From Acidobacteriota bacterium (GTDB taxonomy: Bacteria > Acidobacteriota > Blastocatellia > Pyrinomonadales > Pyrinomonadaceae), in the NCBI GenBank assembly GCA_020199775.1, contig JAIVJZ010000011.1, positions 1 to 60,639 on the forward strand: a stretch of DNA of 60,639 bases, given 5' to 3'. The position numbers were made by a program, and so were the translations under genes. Positions 36,606-44,759 of this stretch are shown in pieces. The number at the start of each line of letters is the position of its first letter. Within the stretch, counting starts at the first letter, position 1. The notes beneath the pieces were generated by a model. That model was not told where the DNA came from. It ran no database searches and saw only the letters and a program-made list of their open reading frames with translations.

Positions 36606-36692
36606 TTCGCAGTATCAATTGGACATGCCGCAAATCTTTAGTGATCCCCGGTCGGGACGTCGAGTGCTATCCCTAATGCCGTAGCCCGGGCG

Positions 36693-36893
36693 ATGCCCAC
36701 GAAGAGGGTATTCAGTATCGAGTTATTGTTGCGGGAGGCGGGCCGTGTGGCAAGTATAGTCGCTGCGCGCGGCCAGCGTTTTCAAGTCGATGTGTTAGTC
36801 TGCCGAGTGTGTAGCCCTGCGATGCGGCTGACACCCGTTTACCTCCACCGCTTATGTCTAGATCGCTGGACGCGTAGTGTGGAAACAAACTGA
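36693..36893 (+). CDS. Small hypothetical protein
   Basis: A possible 66-aa ORF in the gap between drmC and the nuclease-helicase gene. It has no clear ribosome site and no recognisable motif beyond two cysteines (VCRVCSP). It may be a remnant or spurious. It sits 9 bp before the next gene, which is the only argument for translation. Confidence 0.3.
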   Translation: MPTKRVFSIELLLREAGRVASIVAARGQRFQVDVLVCRVCSPAMRLTPVYLHRLCLDRWTRSVETN

Positions 36894-36902
36894 GGCGCGC
36901 TG

Positions 36903-38867
36903 ATGATCACCATCTATAACGTCGATGACACGTCCGGACACAGCAACGAGTACGAGGCGGCGCTGCAACTACGGGACATGATCGCCGCGGAGTGGGGCAT
37001 GGTGCAGGATAGCAGGGCCGACCACATACAGATCATCCCGGCGGCCAAGTGCCTCGGCACGCACACCACGCGCGACATTGATCTACTGGTTTTCTGCAAC
37101 TTGGGTTGGGACTACAAGATTGATGCCCCGCGGGAGGCGGGCTCCGGCATCGAGCCGGTATACTTCCGCAACCTATGCCTGACGTTTGAGGTCAAGCTCC
37201 ACCGGCCGGAGCAAGTCGAATTCGAAGGTTCCAACGTCTTGGTTAGGTATAGTGACGGGATAAAATCAGCCACAGACCAGAGCTTCAACCAAACGGTTTC
37301 TCTCCGCCAGTACATGAAGGCCAATGGGATTTCGCCCCCGTGGATCACCGGGCTGATCTGGCTGCGGAACTGCCCCGAGAGCGTCCTCCCCGCCATCCAG
37401 CACAATATCATCGGAGGCGACGCGACTTGGGAGACGGTTCTTCGCCGCGTCCTAACAAACCTAGGGCCGCGCCGCGCGGGCGGCCGGTGGGAGGTCAGCG
37501 CCACAAACGCTGAAAGGTTCGCAAGTATCGCCCGCGCCTCCGATATCTTCACCCGCAAGCTCATCCCATCCAACCTGGATCGCAGGCGCATGGAGGAGGT
37601 GAGTAAGCGCATTCTCAGGGGCCAGCAGTACGGCGAAAAGTTCGGCGAGCAGCTCCTGATCGTGCGCGGGCGCGGCGGAACTGGCAAGACCGTCTACCTC
37701 CTCAAATTGGCGCACGACCTCTATCGGGATAGGGGTGCTAGGGTGCTGATCCTGACATACAACAAGGCTCTGGTAGCGGACATCAAGCGCATCCTCAAGT
37801 TCATGGGCATCACAGATAGGATCGAGATCAGAACCGTGCACTCTTTCATGCTCAGACTGCTGGGCCAAAAGGGCCTCAAGGTGCTGCCCGTGCCCTGTCG
37901 CGATTTCCTTGAAGAAGCAAGGTACGCTGCCTACAAGAAGGAGGCGCTGGAGTTGCTGGCCATAGCGAGTGCCGCAGACACAGAGGTGGTCATATCCCAG
38001 AGCAAGGACGATCTGGACTGGGACTACGTGTTTGTCGACGAATCACAGGACTGGCCTATTGATGAGCGGGACATTCTATTCTCTTTCTATGACCCACACC
38101 GCTTCGTCTTGGCGGACGGTATCGACCAACTCATCCGCACCCACAAGCACATCAACTGGCGCGAGAGCGAAAGTGTGCGTAAGCATCAGATAATCACGCT
38201 TCACAAAAGCCTCCGGCTAAAGGCGAATATCTGTGGCTTCGTCAAGACTTTCGCGCGCCACATCGGCATGGGGGATCTGGACATAGAGCCCAACCTCGAC
38301 GTCCACGGGGGCCGTGTGCTCATCATCGAGGGAAAGTACGCGGGGGACAGGGACCTCCACACCCGGCTGATGGAGAAAAACCGGTCGGACAACAATTTCC
38401 CCGTCGACATGCTCTTCTGTGTGCCCCCGCAACTCGTTGATAGAGGCCCCGGCGGGCGCCGCTCCAAAGTCGGAGACACGTTTAAGAAGTGGGGCTACGC
38501 CGTGTGGGACGGCGTCGACGACGTCGTACGGGAGAGTTGCCCCAATGACTTGGAGCAGCTACGGATCGTGCAGTATGACTCCTGCCGCGGATTGGAGGGA
38601 TGGATCGTAGTCAACTACGCACTCGATCTCTTCTACGATCACAAGGCGGCCTACTACGAGCCGACGCCCGAAGAGGCGGAGGAGACGTATTTCGATCGAG
38701 CCGCAGCGGCAAGCGAGTTCGCCCTACGGTGGCTGATGATACCGCTGACGCGCGCAATCGACACGCTGGTGATTCAAGTCACGTCTAAGAACCACTTGGT
38801 CACCGAAAAGTTGCGCGCGGCGGCCGGGGAATGCGGCGACACCGTAAAGTGGCACACAGTGCGTTAG
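36903..38867 (+). CDS. Nuclease / superfamily 1 helicase fusion
   Basis: The 654-aa product has an N-terminal nuclease-like part: RDIDLLVFCNLG (about residue 58) and LTFEVKLH (about residue 93), the D...ExK pattern of NERD/PD-(D/E)xK nucleases. The helicase part has Walker A GRGGTGKT (about residues 255-262), a VLILTYNKALVADIKRIL motif Ia, TVHSFM, DYVFVDESQDW (about residue 373), LHKSLRLKANI and a C-terminal YDSCRGLEGW and PLTRAIDTLVI. This UvrD-like fold coupled to a nuclease is common in defence islands. ATG 36903 or 36906 may be used. It is a probable stand-alone defence effector placed directly after the DISARM-like genes. Confidence 0.82.
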   Translation: MITIYNVDDTSGHSNEYEAALQLRDMIAAEWGMVQDSRADHIQIIPAAKCLGTHTTRDIDLLVFCNLGWDYKIDAPREAGSGIEPVYFRNLCLTFEVKLHRPEQVEFEGSNVLVRYSDGIKSATDQSFNQTVSLRQYMKANGISPPWITGLIWLRNCPESVLPAIQHNIIGGDATWETVLRRVLTNLGPRRAGGRWEVSATNAERFASIARASDIFTRKLIPSNLDRRRMEEVSKRILRGQQYGEKFGEQLLIVRGRGGTGKTVYLLKLAHDLYRDRGARVLILTYNKALVADIKRILKFMGITDRIEIRTVHSFMLRLLGQKGLKVLPVPCRDFLEEARYAAYKKEALELLAIASAADTEVVISQSKDDLDWDYVFVDESQDWPIDERDILFSFYDPHRFVLADGIDQLIRTHKHINWRESESVRKHQIITLHKSLRLKANICGFVKTFARHIGMGDLDIEPNLDVHGGRVLIIEGKYAGDRDLHTRLMEKNRSDNNFPVDMLFCVPPQLVDRGPGGRRSKVGDTFKKWGYAVWDGVDDVVRESCPNDLEQLRIVQYDSCRGLEGWIVVNYALDLFYDHKAAYYEPTPEEAEETYFDRAAAASEFALRWLMIPLTRAIDTLVIQVTSKNHLVTEKLRAAAGECGDTVKWHTVR

Positions 38868-38989
38868 AAGTGCATCGATTCATTCGCTGCCAAGCGCTAC
38901 GAGTCCGCCATCAATACCCGTCAAGACGTCCCACCCGACAGCGCTTCTGGCACCCGCGTCGGTCTAACCCGTGGCCGCACGCGACTCGT

Positions 38990-39415
38990 TTAATGATTGG
39001 AGCGCACACCTCCGTTCGTGAGGGTCGCCTCACGCGGCCAGTGGTAGAAGCTGCTGTTGACCTCCACCGTGCCGAAGTGCTGCGTGTAGACGCCCAGCCG
39101 CGCCCGCTTTTCCAGTGAGGGTGGGTAAAGGAACACCTTCCCAGTGATCGTAACTCCAGCCAGACATGTCCATTTGAACTGCTGTTGGAAGGAAAGACTC
39201 TCAGCGACTGGCTTCAAACCAGCACTCGGCGACCAATTCAATCGTGGCAGGGACTCCAGCCTCTCGATCTCCCTCCACAGTCGCATTAAGGCGTGCCGCG
39301 CCTCCTCCTCGGTGGGGAAGGTAACGTGGTAGAAGCGGCGGATGTGGATGCGCCGCAATTCGCCTTCGAGCCACAGCACGACCGCGCCCCCGTAGAGTTC
39401 CACAGTCACGTCCAA
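38990..39415 (-). pseudogene. Hypothetical frame ending in a truncated DUF72-like piece
   Basis: The 141-aa frame has two unrelated-looking parts. The N-terminal 60 residues (RRFYHVTFPTEEEARHAL, LWREIERLESL) look like a small conserved domain. The C-terminus (LGVYTQHFGTVEVNSSFYHW) matches the N-terminal core of DUF72 proteins (YxxHFDTVEINSSFYRLP) but stops where that TIM-barrel family would continue for 200 residues. It is probably a junction of remnants. Confidence 0.45.
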
Positions 39416-39441
39416 GCCCTCCAGGAGGGAGAAGACGTCCC

Positions 39442-39687
39442 GTACTGGAGCTGATCGAGCGGTGGAGGCTGATCAAATCGGCCGAAGACATCCTCTGGGA
39501 CGACTGTTATAACTATGCGGTGGGCCTCGCGGAGAACGATCGGACGATGCCGGCGACAGTGAGCCTGATGATTAAGTTCGAACGGTTGGAGAGCGAATCC
39601 CATCTGCGGCAAGTCGTAGCAGCCGGGCAGCGACTGCGAACGGCGGACACTGCTCAACTGAACGCCGTTATGGCAAAAGCCCAATGA
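39442..39687 (+). pseudogene. Open + strand coding fragment without a clear start
   Basis: Around 39445 a + strand frame reads LELIERWRLIKSAEDILWDD, then YAVGLAENDRTMPATVSLM and ends in LNAVMAKAQ with a stop at about 39687. Composition looks protein-like, but no ATG/GTG with a ribosome site precedes it. It may be the tail of a lost gene. I do not recognise it. Confidence 0.35.
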
Positions 39688-39799
39688 TGGAGGAGTTCTA
39701 TCGGTGATCGACAGATTAGACAGAAAGTTCGGCCGGGATATGATGCGTTCCGGGGCTATTCGACCAGCGGATTGTTAAAAGACGAAGACAGTGCGCCCG

Positions 39800-40123
39800 T
39801 CACCGCATTACACGACGCGGTTGTCGGGATGATTTGCGCCTGATGCCATCACTCTTCGGCTTGGCAGGAAGTTTCTCCGGAAGGTCAAGTTCATCATCAA
39901 TCAGAACATCTACGTAAACGCCTACCGCATTCGCCAATAGTAACAGCGTTCGAAGATCAGGAATACGATTCCCCAATTCAAACGCTGAGATATCCCCCTG
40001 AAATAAATATTCGGCTAATCCGAGATGTCTGATCAGCCCATTCTGAGACAGACCGAGCTTTTTACGGATCTCGACGAACTTCTGCCCAAGTCTTGATGGC
40101 TTATAACCAGGTGCCTTACCCAT
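39800..40123 (-). CDS. Xre-family transcriptional regulator
   Basis: The 107-aa protein has a helix-turn-helix of the Xre/Cro type: LGQKFVEIRKKLGLSQNGLI, then a GDISAFELGNRIPDLRTLL recognition and support helix. It has a short basic C-terminal tail (RRKSSRQPRRVMR). AGGAGG precedes the ATG. The 24-bp palindrome 53 bp upstream is its likely operator, allowing it to control itself and the rightward gene at 40410. Confidence 0.86.
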   Translation of the reverse strand: MGKAPGYKPSRLGQKFVEIRKKLGLSQNGLIRHLGLAEYLFQGDISAFELGNRIPDLRTLLLLANAVGVYVDVLIDDELDLPEKLPAKPKSDGIRRKSSRQPRRVMR

Positions 40124-40175
40124 CAGGGGTTTAATCCTCCTGACGGGAGTTCACAGGTTTGACTCTTGCATTTAA

Positions 40176-40199
40176 AGCTAAATGTAATTACATTTAGCT
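40176..40199. promoter_or_regulatory. Perfect 24-bp palindromic operator
   Basis: AGCTAAATGTAA is followed directly by its reverse complement TTACATTTAGCT. It lies in the divergent region between the Xre regulator and the membrane-protein gene at 40410. It is the expected size and symmetry for a dimeric HTH repressor site. Confidence 0.75.
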
Positions 40200-40409
40200 C
40201 GTTACTGCATTCTATATCTGCCGTGAGCCTTGAACTTCTGGACTCCTTAGCAGCGCACATCACTTTCGCGGATGTAGAACTGCGTTATTCATCAGTGATG
40301 CAAGGCAAGAACCAAAGTCACAATAAAAGATACCAGGGGTAGGAACAAGCCTCCTATCCCTCTCTGACTATACAAGAAGCCACAGGCCAAGTGAGAAGAG
40401 AATAAAGCC

Positions 40410-40835
40410 ATGCGACCTCCCGAACCACATCATGAAAGCAACCATCGGCCGCCGCCCCGCCGTAGGGATTACTCATTCTTCTACTTCCAACAGCAAGGCG
40501 GACGCTCTTACTTACGTTTCACCCTGCTCGGCGTCATCGCGCTGGTGCTCTTAATCCTCATTCCTATCACCGCGCTCTTAATCTTCTTCTTCGTCAATTC
40601 CCACAATTCAGTGCGGGAGACCAACGTCAATATCACGCCGATGACGACTACGCCCTATTCAGTGAATGCACCTCTGCTCCGGATGCCTCCGACGCCGTCA
40701 CCTACTAAAAGGGTTAAACAGCCGACATTAAACTTGCCAACACCGGCGACTCTTCCGACACCAGTCAATAATGCCAATGAACGAATAGTCCCCTCACGCA
40801 CACCACAGCCGCTGCCCTCCGCATCTCCACCGTAA
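40410..40835 (+). CDS. Single-pass membrane protein with proline-rich tail
   Basis: The 141-aa protein has a basic N-terminal cytoplasmic part, one strong transmembrane segment (LGVIALVLLILIPITALLIF, about residues 40-60) and a Pro/Thr/Ser-rich outer tail (PPTPSPTKR, PTPATLPTP) typical of wall- or envelope-spanning linkers. I do not recognise the family. It is divergent from the Xre gene and may be controlled by the palindrome. Downstream genes follow at short distance. Confidence 0.65.
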   Translation: MRPPEPHHESNHRPPPRRRDYSFFYFQQQGGRSYLRFTLLGVIALVLLILIPITALLIFFFVNSHNSVRETNVNITPMTTTPYSVNAPLLRMPPTPSPTKRVKQPTLNLPTPATLPTPVNNANERIVPSRTPQPLPSASPP

Positions 40836-40929
40836 TCTGGTACGTGTGCTGTTTAATTACTTCTTTCAGCCTTTAAGATCAATTTGGCTATCTACAGCTA
40901 CCCTGGTGCGCATCACAGGAGAAAAGCCC

Positions 40930-41409
40930 GTGGCCGAAAACCCGCCCCAGAAATCTAGTCGCAAGTTTATCGAGAGAAAGTGTCGAGTCGTGTTCGATGT
41001 CAACATCCACATCAGTGAGATCACGCCTGAGAATGTCGCGGACCAGTTCACACCGGATGAGACGGGCGAAGGCTTACCTTGGGAGTGGGCCGAGAGACAG
41101 AATCGCTTGCTGCTGGCGCTGCTGCAAGATGAAGCAGCTTTAGCGCAATTCTTAACCAGTATCACAACAAGTGATTTCGGTTCCCTGCTCGAAAGCGAGC
41201 ACATTAGAGGCATGCCGGACGAAGCGGAGGGTGCGTTATTTGCCAAGGTGTTCGCCATGATGGGCAGCGACGATCGTCTCTTCTTTCAGGAGGCTCTGAA
41301 TGAGGGAGCCCTGTTTGACAATATAGTACTCATCCATAGGGCTTTCGTGACGGATTGGAAGAGGGTGGAAATCAAAGACGTGCGTATGATTAAACCGAAC
41401 GAAGCATAA
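40930..41409 (+). CDS. Hypothetical protein (160 aa)
   Basis: I choose GTG 40930 because AGGAG ends 9 bases before it; the open frame reaches back to 40846. The product is acidic and helical, with FDVNIHISEITPENVADQF and LPWEWAERQNRLLLALL. No signal or catalytic motif is seen. DUF-like in character, but I cannot name it. It lies about 95 bp after the membrane-protein gene. Confidence 0.55.
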   Translation: MAENPPQKSSRKFIERKCRVVFDVNIHISEITPENVADQFTPDETGEGLPWEWAERQNRLLLALLQDEAALAQFLTSITTSDFGSLLESEHIRGMPDEAEGALFAKVFAMMGSDDRLFFQEALNEGALFDNIVLIHRAFVTDWKRVEIKDVRMIKPNEA

Positions 41410-41563
41410 GCGCAGGATAAGGCTGGCAGCAATCTTCGCGCGCCGCTGGAATAGTGGGTGAGCAATGAAACAATGCGGGGCACTGCAATCCGGCCAACCG
41501 ATTAGTGCCATCAGGGTAATAGTTCTTAGATCACTTCCATGAAAAGGGTCAGTGTGATCGAAC

Positions 41564-41884
41564 ATGCATTTCCGAGTTGCAGAGAGCGATAATCGGCCAA
41601 CGGCCATCTTCACCAGTAAAGACCAGCGGCGCAATGCGCTGTTGTCGCAGTTCCTCGCGCCCTCGACAATATTAGTCTCCATGCTGCTCTACGATATCTC
41701 CAAGGTGGAACGCGGGGTTGCTGTGACCTCCTTCACGCATGAGATAGGCACCATCAAGCTGTGCAAGGATCGGCTAATTATCGAGCCTGGCGACACCGCA
41801 GGTGAGACGAAGGCACCACCCATCGAGATTCGGATGGAGAGCATGAAGCTCATCCTGTTTCAATGGGGAGCGGCGGTACAATGA
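41564..41884 (+). CDS. Hypothetical protein (106 aa)
   Basis: A 106-aa frame with ILVSMLLYDISKVERG and a C-terminal IEIRMESMKLILFQWGAAV. No recognised domain and no strong ribosome site. It follows the 40930 gene on the same strand at 150 bp. Plausible but weak. Confidence 0.42.
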   Translation: MHFRVAESDNRPTAIFTSKDQRRNALLSQFLAPSTILVSMLLYDISKVERGVAVTSFTHEIGTIKLCKDRLIIEPGDTAGETKAPPIEIRMESMKLILFQWGAAVQ

Positions 41885-42310
41885 TGGGAGATGAAGCGGA
41901 AGAAGACGGACTCTAACAGGCGCGCCCGTTGATGCACCCGGACGCGGAGCATCTCGAACGGAGACGGTACAACTTCTTTGGTAAGAAATCCTGCTAGCCG
42001 TCTTCGCCTGTGAAGCGGCTCAGCGCAGAGCGCGCAGAGTAGAGTTCTTCATCCACGGGGGTGCTCAAGTTCATCAGCACCGTAGGCGGCTCCGCGGCAC
42101 TCCAAGCCTGGGCGGTCAAGAGATAGAAATATCAATGGCGGGTTTGTATTTCCCTGAGTGAGCGGGTTGTCATCAGTGGGGGCTGGTGAGCATCAGGAGA
42201 TGAGTTGATTCACAAAGTGATGGGCCGAAAGGGGGACAGAAGATAAAGGCATCAGGAAAGTGTCTAATAATCTTAAGAAAGCACAATGACATCCGATGTT
42301 GATATAGGAT
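41885..42310. other. Non-coding gap
   Basis: About 425 bp without a supported gene. A GGGGGACAGAAGATAAAGGC block near 42234 resembles the ends of some insertion sequences but has no visible partner. I see nothing else. Confidence 0.4.
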
Positions 42311-42667
42311 TTATTGGACTTCGCGGGCCGCCGCATCTTGTCCAAGCTTTATCCCATTCGGCAGTCGTTTACCGATGTACTGCGATCGGGACTTTCCTTT
42401 CTCTTTCCAGTATGCGTACCAGTACGGGCCGTGCAGATTCCCCTCGGCGCACTTGCAGCCCTTCTTGCCGCAACGGATGCTCTCAAGGCGGTAAGACTTA
42501 TGAGTAGTCTGGTTCGCCTCCAAGATTTCACGCTGCCTGGAGTTCTGGCGCTCGCGCTCCATCAACTCCCTGGCTTCAAGCAGGGTGTGCAGCCAGACAT
42601 CGAGTTTCACTAATTGTTTCGGTTTCAATGTACTGACCGAGCACTTGATTTCACGTAGGTTCATCAT
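42311..42667 (-). CDS. DUF6788-like small protein
   Basis: This 118-aa protein has the recurring motif YRLESIRCGKKGCKCAEG, then LHGPYWYAYWKEKGKSRSQY. This CGxxxCxC plus HGPYWY pattern belongs to a small family that I recall as DUF6788, often found near transposases in bacteria with many mobile elements. The function is unknown; nucleic-acid binding through the cysteines is possible. The start is ATG 42667 or the adjacent ATG 42664. Confidence 0.6.
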   Translation of the reverse strand: MMNLREIKCSVSTLKPKQLVKLDVWLHTLLEARELMERERQNSRQREILEANQTTHKSYRLESIRCGKKGCKCAEGNLHGPYWYAYWKEKGKSRSQYIGKRLPNGIKLGQDAAAREVQ

Positions 42668-43111
42668 GGATGAGTACTCCCGGTTTAGAAGTGGAGAACG
42701 ACATGACCTCTTATATATGCGCCAATCGGCACATACGGTGAGTACATAAAAGGGTCAAAAGGTTTGTCGACTGGTGCGGCGTAGTTTTTGATTAGCGACG
42801 CAAAGTCATCGGATTTGTTGAGGAATTCTTCGAAGTATCAGGGTGAGAAACTGATGCCCGTCACGGCTCTTACCCGTGGGTTTCTGTATCACTCATTTGA
42901 GTTCGTTAATTTCATTAGAAATTAACACTTGCTTTTTGAAATCGTCTTATGTACCCTCCGTGTGAAAGTCGATTCACGTGAGGAAAACGTAAGTCATTAA
43001 TGCATCTACCCAGGAGTCCTCGCAGTGCGGTTTGAAATCTAAGCTAATCTCTACCGGAGATTCCTTTTCAAGACGTATCACAGGACAGAGTAGATCCATC
43101 CGTCAAGCACC
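42668..43111. other. Gap before the recombinase trio
   Basis: About 440 bp with no supported gene. It leads into the hairpin series at 43112-43215 and may include one end of the integrated element. No duplication was spotted by eye. Confidence 0.4.
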
Positions 43112-43215
43112 CTGTTTGTTTGCGGCTTAGTCAAACGAACAGCCCACACCGCTCGTGCAGGCCCACTTATCTGTTTACAGATAGTCGGGCTTGAACAACT
43201 GTTTAAAGACAGTTG
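43112..43215. repeat. Three CTGTTT hairpins upstream of the recombinase genes
   Basis: Three inverted repeats follow each other: CTGTTTGTTTG/CAAACGAACAG (43112-43142), TATCTG/CAGATA (43168-43183) and CAACTGT/ACAGTTG (43196-43215). All share CTGTTT at the left arm and are about 28-56 bp apart. Such arrays upstream of an integrase operon fit arm-type binding sites or an operator. Their role is inferred from position. Confidence 0.55.
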
Positions 43216-43475
43216 CCCAGACCTTTACTCAACACAATTAAACGCTAACTAGCGGCGGAGTCACTTTATCGGGTCTTCTCTGCGATGGGTAGATGTTGCT
43301 TTTACAGGAGCAACATGCACGAACCCATATCGCAGCAGGAAGAGCCCGATGAGCAGGCCGTCGCAACGACGGAGGCGCGGGAGCAAGTGAGCCCGAACCT
43401 CCGAGCGCGTATTCCAACTTGTGGGGTCGGCGGGCTGTGTTTATTACCAAGTGTATTCCTAGTGAGGTGCCGACC

Positions 43476-44759
43476 ATGTGGGTCGTAGAGCGCCTCGACG
43501 TCGACGGTGAAGAGCTGCCGGTTATCCGCCACGCCAAGATGTGGCTGCCGGCGCCAGTCGCCCTGCGGTACGCCCTTCGGACCCGCTACCGCATCGGGCC
43601 GGCTGCGCTCACCAACGAACTCAGGGCGGTCGCCATCCTCTATAACTGGGCCGAGGCCACAGAAGGCGTTGGCCCTTTCGAAGATTTCCTCACGTCGGGC
43701 CGGCTCCTGTCCGTGGCTCAACTCTCAAATCTCATCCCGCACCTCCAGCTTCGTCGCTACTACGAGACGCGCGATCGCAATGAGGCATCAGCGGACTGCG
43801 TAGCGCATCCGCCCTTGGTGTGTAATCAAACCTTTAACACCCGCCTGTTCGCCGCCGGCCAGTACCTAGAATGGGCCGTCGAGCCAACGAATCACGGTGG
43901 CAACGAGATCTTCGACTTTGATCAACGGGCGGTGAAAATATTCGGGATGATAAGGCAGTGCGAAAAGGAATTATTGCCGGTAGGCGAATCCCCGCGCCAA
44001 AAGCCCCTGACCATTGACGAAGTGTTGCTAATCCGGAGGGCCATTGCCCCGGACGAGTTCGGGAACTTCCCGCCGAACGTCTTCACGAAAGAGACCCGCT
44101 ACCGCAACTGGATTATGTTTGAGACTCCTATGAACCTCGGCACGAGGAAGGCGGAGATGCTGACGTTAAAGAAAATCCACCTCCCGGCTAACAGGGACGC
44201 AGGGCATACCTTCCTCATACCGCGGCAGCAGGATGACCCGGAGGACCCGAGGAAGAGGCGGCGGCTACGCGGGAAGACGAACGAGCGCCGAGTCCCGCTC
44301 ATGGATCCGAGACTCCTGCCGTCAATACTGGCCTACAGGGATATGTCCCCGCCGCTCGGCAGGAACGATCCGCGGTTCACTACTCCTTACCTCTACGTAA
44401 CCGTCGACGGCGAACCGATTGCGAGTAGCACCGCCGATCACATCATCAGCCAGATCGGGTGGTACGCGGCGCGTCTCGTCGCTAACGACGTGACACTTAA
44501 CGAGTACCAGCGCGCGCAGCTAAAAGAGAGTCTGCTCGCGCTCTCGTGGCACCGCCTCCGCCACACGTGGGCGGAATTCGCGGCGCTCTGGCTGTTACGA
44601 AGTAAAAACCCTTTGGCTCGAGCGATTCTCAAAGAGTGGGGAGGATGGAATAACGAGAAGTCAATGGATCGGTACATTGAAAATGCCAAGCGCATGATAA
44701 GTGATGAAGCGGCGCGCCAGTACATATCATCTTTCACGAAGGAGGACTTAAATCTATGA
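43476..44759 (+). CDS. Tyrosine recombinase, first of a Tn554-like trio
   Basis: I start at ATG 43476 (GAGGTG upstream), giving 427 aa. Catalytic landmarks are NLGTRKAEMLTL (first Arg), SWHRLRHTWAEF (HxxR, about residue 360) and the final WGGWNNEKSMDRYIEN with the tyrosine. The size and the two following coupled genes match the tnpA-tnpB-tnpC order of Tn554-like elements. The stop overlaps the next start by ATGA. All catalytic residues are present. Confidence 0.88.
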   Translation: MWVVERLDVDGEELPVIRHAKMWLPAPVALRYALRTRYRIGPAALTNELRAVAILYNWAEATEGVGPFEDFLTSGRLLSVAQLSNLIPHLQLRRYYETRDRNEASADCVAHPPLVCNQTFNTRLFAAGQYLEWAVEPTNHGGNEIFDFDQRAVKIFGMIRQCEKELLPVGESPRQKPLTIDEVLLIRRAIAPDEFGNFPPNVFTKETRYRNWIMFETPMNLGTRKAEMLTLKKIHLPANRDAGHTFLIPRQQDDPEDPRKRRRLRGKTNERRVPLMDPRLLPSILAYRDMSPPLGRNDPRFTTPYLYVTVDGEPIASSTADHIISQIGWYAARLVANDVTLNEYQRAQLKESLLALSWHRLRHTWAEFAALWLLRSKNPLARAILKEWGGWNNEKSMDRYIENAKRMISDEAARQYISSFTKEDLNL

